In this document: positions 6,938 to 10,000 of the stretch, one piece after another
Position numbering within the stretch: position 1 is the first letter of the stretch
Layout: each line of letters opens with the position of its first letter
Made by a program: the position numbers and the translations under genes
Assembly (NCBI GenBank): GCA_018398815.1
Contig: CM031601.1
Location: 22,215,415 to 22,225,414 of the forward strand
Length of the DNA stretch: 10,000 nt
Direction of reading: 5' to 3'
Origin: Conus ventricosus
Taxonomy: Eukaryota; Mollusca; Gastropoda; Neogastropoda; Conidae
Notes under the pieces: generated by a model
Told to the model about the DNA's origin: nothing
The model's database searches: none
What the model saw: only the letters and a program-made list of their open reading frames with translations

Positions 6938-7590
6938 GACATAAAGGGTTTCAAAGGAAAATTTCGAAGGCTGGGTCGTTCAGAAAACAATTTGACGGAA
7001 GGGAGGAAAGCAATCCCTAAAAACGGGGGATCAGCCTGTTATGCTTCCCACGGGGGAAACAAGTGTGAGGCTTGGAAGGGACCTTCACCATCACTGAAAA
7101 GGTGATCGGGGTACCCAAATTTATGTGGGTGGGAAACAAAACTTTTTTCCCTGAAATTTCCCCGCAAAATATTCAGGTGAGATCGGGAATAGGCGCGCAG
7201 CAAACATTGAAGAGGTGAAGGGACCAGCAAAAAGGGGAGATTTTGTTGCCTAAAATTTCCAGAAAATCAACGGGATGTGTCAAATTTTTGAAGGGGCCCA
7301 ACAGTAGGGGTTCCTAGGTTTTGTTTTTCGAGGCGCACAAAGCAGCCGGGAAAAAGGGGGGGGAGAAGATGAAAAATTTTGAGGCCCAAAAAAAACCCAA
7401 AACAGAAATCAGGAGTCTGCAGGTTTTATTGGGTTCATAGGGGGTTTGTCCCCAAAATTTTTCTGCAATACGAGTCCCCCTCAGTGATTTGGGCAAGGGA
7501 GGGAAAAAGCAGTGGGCCGAGTGGTCAACGCGCAGGCAAGCACTGCGACGGTGTTGGAAAAAACTAGGGGTTCCCCCCCATCTTGAAGCT
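6935..7590 (+). pseudogene. Reverse transcriptase remnant (partial)
   Basis: Would copy element RNA into DNA. Recognisable pieces in order: KAIPKNG/QPVMLPTG (about 7009-7055), matching the K-T-A-F...V-M-P-F-G region; weak sequence at 7110-7170 where the Y-x-D-D box should be, but no DD is readable; CQIFEG (7278-7295) and FLGFVF (7311-7328) in the same frame, the conserved K-C-x-F...FLGH motif; then RPKKNPKQKSG...YWVHRGFVPKIF (7382-7460), the thumb/connection motif with G-Y-Y-R-x-F-V-P-N-F. The fingers and probably the first catalytic Asp are absent or unreadable. Multiple frameshifts and a TAG at 7305-7307 occur. Confidence 0.7.
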
Positions 7591-7947
7591 ACCAGATATG
7601 CCAAACCATTTTTTGTTGCGGGCAGATCATCAGGCGGTGGGGTAGGTGCAGTTTGTTTCAGGGGATGAAGAGGTGAGTTTCCCGTGAGGCGCTAGCGGAA
7701 GTTGCAAAGTGTGAAGAAGGGTACCAACGGGGGGAAGGGTGTTTTGGGTCGTGTGGGCCCCTGCAGAAATTACAAATACTTTTATGGGAAGGAGTTCGTG
7801 ATCGAGAGGATCATCAACCACCAAAATTCCGCGGAGGCACAGTTGAAAAACAAGAGTGTGCGGTGGGCAAGGCATTGCAGCCCTCAGGTACCGGGCAGTA
7901 CATTCCCCCGGTCGAAGAAATTTGGAGCTGACTATTTAAGTCGCTAG
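7577..7947 (+). pseudogene. RNase H remnant, C-terminal end of Pol
   Basis: Would degrade the RNA strand of RNA/DNA hybrids during reverse transcription. It begins with PILKLPD (7577-7597) and LLRADHQAVG, where the Asp at 7625-7627 corresponds to the first catalytic Asp of R-T-D-A-S. YFYGKEFVIERIINHQ (about 7780-7827) corresponds to the Y-G-K-x-F-x-x-x-T-D-H-x-P motif, with the TD broken. The domain ends with FGADYLSR (7921-7944) and a TAG stop. In the usual gypsy order, integrase follows this A-D-x-L-S-R motif. Here translation ends, which supports RNase H as the last Pol domain. Confidence 0.78.
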
Positions 7948-8480
7948 TTAGCAAACTGCAACTCAAGGAAGTCGTCATATCCGGGGTGCTTTGTTGAATT
8001 GTGTTGTTACAGTTAGTTATTGGTAGGGTTTATTCCGTTGGTATGGCCCTATTTTTTTGTTGAGATGTTTTTATTTTTTGTGAGATTTGTTTATTTTAAA
8101 AGTAGTTTGTTGGAGCATTTCAGCCCCTTGTGTAGTGATGCATTATTTTCAAAGAGTAAAAGGGTGGAGATTCCTCAGTGAATTCTTTGGGTCTGGGTCA
8201 TATTATATTTTTTTTCATAAGAACGGGAAGGGGAAGATGTGGAAAACCGCAGGGAGGGGGAACGCATAAGTGCCAAGAGGGCGTTATAAAAAGAAATTTA
8301 AATAGCAAGAGCGCAGTCAAAGATAATCATTGGAGTGGTATCTTTATGATATATTTTTTAATTTTTAAACCCTTGGTTTTAAAGTATTTTTCAAAAATTT
8401 GCACGTGTAGTGTGGTTCGGGAAAATTCGGTTGTTGTCTTTTTTTTTCCGTTGTTTTGAGACAATGCGGAGCAGTCTTTT
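7948..8480 (+). other. Non-coding 3' segment of the element
   Basis: About 530 bases between the Pol stop and the polypurine tract, mostly T-rich with short meaningless frames. No envelope-like gene (signal peptide, furin site, transmembrane segment) and no integrase piece is visible. Confidence 0.6.
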
Positions 8481-8492
8481 AAGGGGGAAAAA
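8481..8492 (+). other. Candidate polypurine tract
   Basis: AAGGGGGAAAAA, all purine, shortly before the 3' LTR, where plus-strand DNA synthesis would be primed. It lies about 30 bases before the TG at 8524. Either the LTR starts nearer to this tract than I place it, or the spacing has been altered by indels. Confidence 0.45.
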
Positions 8493-8523
8493 TTTTCACG
8501 GTCAAAATAACCCCAACCAAATT

Positions 8524-9906
8524 TGTGGGCAATCGCCCCCCAGCCCCGTTGGGGGTTAAGCTTAACGCAAACATTTTAGGGGTCAAGACCGGGCCCATGG
8601 TTCGGATCCGTCCAATTAAACAGTGGAAGGCTTCTGGGGACGGTACGATCCACCCAGACTGACTAAGCCGTTTTGACCGACGCCTCGATGCTAGCAGACG
8701 AGTCGTAGCGCCGGGCCCAAATCATCTGGCCACTTTGTGGAACCGCGTCATTTTTAACAGACGTCGTGGGGCCCACCCCAACCAGCTGGCCAATTTTAAA
8801 TGACCCGTGTCAGATTAAGCCACACGGGGCCACAAAATAGGAAAGGGGGGAAGGTAGTGTGTGGTGGGGGGTGAAATCTACTAATCAATTAGATACAATT
8901 GCCACCCAGGAGTAAGGCGTTCGGCGTGACTGTCTATTTGGAAAGTCCCAAGGGAAATTTGAGGGGGGTAAATTGGGTTGCGGGCGGTAAAAATACTGAA
9001 AAGGTCTCGCCCTTTTTGGGGAAATCGGGAAAGAATAAAGGAAAGCTAGGGGAGAGAGAAGAAAGGGGGAAAAAGAAAAGAGAAGAAAGGGGGGAAATTC
9101 GGGGAAATAGGCTCTCGCCTCAGGAAGGCAGGGAATGAAACGAAAGAGAGAACAGGGGGGGAACGAAAAGAGAGACAGAGGAGGGGGGGTTCAGGGTTTT
9201 TTGAAGAAAAGCAGAGAGATGAGGGGAGGGGAGAAGAAAACCCAAATTGAGAGATTAGCAAAATATCGCAGAGGGAAAGGGGAGGAGAGTATGGAGAGAG
9301 AAGAGTTGCTAATTAATGAAAAAAAAGAAAGAAAAGAAAAAAAAAAAAAAGCAACATGTCCTTTTATAAGAGAACTAGAAGAGAGAGGGAGAGGCAATGC
9401 GTTAAAGCGGAAAAGAAAGGGGAACGATGATGTTGATAGTCACTTTCTATCCCCACTGGGGTTCGACCTCGATTGGGGGCCGCGCCCCTTTCTCAGCGTC
9501 CGCCTGACCAACGCCCCAGCCCGGCTTGCCGGTGCAAGCAGACCAAACCCGCGCCAGAGTTGTGACCGTTTTGGGAAATGACAGTGAAAAAAAAAAAAAG
9601 GGGGGAAAAAAAAAGAGACAGTGATTCGTGAATAGTTAAGATCACCGGCCAGGAAAGTAGAAATCTATTTATCCCGGGTTGTTAAAGAGTTTTAGGGTAA
9701 ATGATTTTGTGAAGTTCAGGAAAAAGAGAATGTTTTTATATTTTTTGATTCCAAGCATTGATGTTTTTGTCTATGAACAGTGTAGTAAAGTTTTTAAATT
9801 TTCTAGTGGTTTGATGTGACGAAAGTGAAATGAATGATTTTTAAGCAAGCGTTGGGTGTTTGGGCTGTGCGTAGTCCTTCCCCCATGACATCACCCGAGG
9901 TTTACA
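8524..9906 (+). repeat. 3' long terminal repeat (about 1.38 kb)
   Basis: Begins TGTGGGCAATCGCC and ends GGTTTACA, giving the expected TG...CA ends. It pairs with the 5' copy from the GGGCCC/CCAATTAA segment (8591-8618) through the purine-rich tract (9020-9420), GGTTCGACCTC (9460-9470), GTGATTCGTGAATAGTTAAG (about 9620-9640) and the conserved block 9709-9752, to CCCGAGGTTTACA. After 9906 the sequence becomes ATT/ATC-rich host repeat. It is longer than the 5' copy by roughly 80 bases, largely in the first 350 bases. Confidence 0.85.
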
Positions 9907-10000
9907 ATCATTATCATATTTTTATTGCTGTTTTTATTACCCTTAATATTTCATTATTATCATTGCTATTAAAATCATTATTTCTAGATTATGATTTTAC
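9907..10000. repeat. ATT/ATC-rich flank
   Basis: Degenerate ATTATC/TTATT repeats with few G residues, resembling 2850-3220 on the other side of the element. This suggests that the element inserted into an ATT/ATC microsatellite-like region. No gene is present. Confidence 0.6.

Larger units (their letters stand above)
3260..9906 (+). mobile_element. Degenerate Ty3/gypsy LTR retrotransposon, Gmr1-like order
   Basis: A complete but dead LTR element of about 6.65 kb: 5' LTR, tRNA-Arg-type primer site, gag, protease, integrase zinc domain, reverse transcriptase, RNase H, non-coding tail with purine tract, 3' LTR. The direct LTR pair and the order of gag/pol remnants show its nature. Integrase lies before reverse transcriptase/RNase H, the order known for Gmr1-like gypsy elements rather than the usual RT-RNaseH-IN. 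There is no env. The reading frame is broken many times and the integrase core appears deleted. Outer ends are uncertain by about 40 bases. The ends used here give TG...CA on the 3' LTR. I could not find a convincing target-site duplication; AT-rich repeats lie on both sides. Confidence 0.88.

Noticed and set aside
7948..8480. An envelope gene making this an endogenous retrovirus
   Set aside because: No frame longer than about 90 codons, no signal peptide, cleavage site or transmembrane anchor is visible between Pol and the 3' LTR.
9886..9911. A 4-6-base target-site duplication around the element
   Set aside because: The sequence after the 3' end (ATCATT) has no clear copy directly before the 5' LTR. 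Flanks are low-complexity AT repeats and the 5' boundary is uncertain, so any match would be meaningless.

Overview
The window is eukaryotic repeat DNA, most likely from an animal. It has long microsatellites, an interstitial array of the telomeric hexamer CCCTAA (TTAGGG type, which argues against the TTAGG type of most insects and many crustaceans) and one decayed LTR retrotransposon. I see no intact host gene, rRNA, tRNA or CRISPR array. A marine invertebrate such as a mollusc or other lophotrochozoan would fit, but the sequence does not settle this. Homopolymer runs are over-represented and coding frames break every few tens of codons. Part of the damage may therefore be uncorrected sequencing or assembly error rather than evolutionary decay.

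Left part (1-1250): a 59-base poly-G run; a 370-base stretch with nothing recognisable; a CT repeat; two copies of a 52-bp unit; a short segment ending in an (CAT)n tail; about 200 bp of TG repeats with GC alternations; and a CTGT repeat. Next comes a composite structure in which a degenerate CCCTAA array lies between two inverted arms built from a 14-15-bp repeat. Middle part (1251-3240): homopolymer-rich sequence without a gene, then a C-depleted GAT-rich tract that switches near 2850 to a G-depleted ATT/ATC-rich tract.

Right part (about 3260-9906): a Ty3/gypsy-class LTR retrotransposon about 6.65 kb long. It has two direct LTRs of about 1.3-1.4 kb, a primer-binding site matching the 3' end of tRNA-Arg, a broken gag (charged N-terminal segment, SCAN-like capsid segment, CCHC-type knuckle), a protease remnant, the integrase zinc-binding domain, then reverse transcriptase and RNase H ending in a stop codon at 7945-7947. 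A non-coding 3' segment follows, with a purine tract and the 3' LTR. There is no envelope gene.

Integrase lies upstream of reverse transcriptase/RNase H. This is the copia-like order known in the Gmr1-like branch of Ty3/gypsy elements, the same branch linked to the origin of the vertebrate SCAN domain. This copy cannot be autonomous: every domain is frameshifted, the protease Asp is not visible, and the integrase catalytic core plus the start of reverse transcriptase appear deleted near 6900-6940. The most unusual structures are this element and the telomere-like array flanked by inverted arms.
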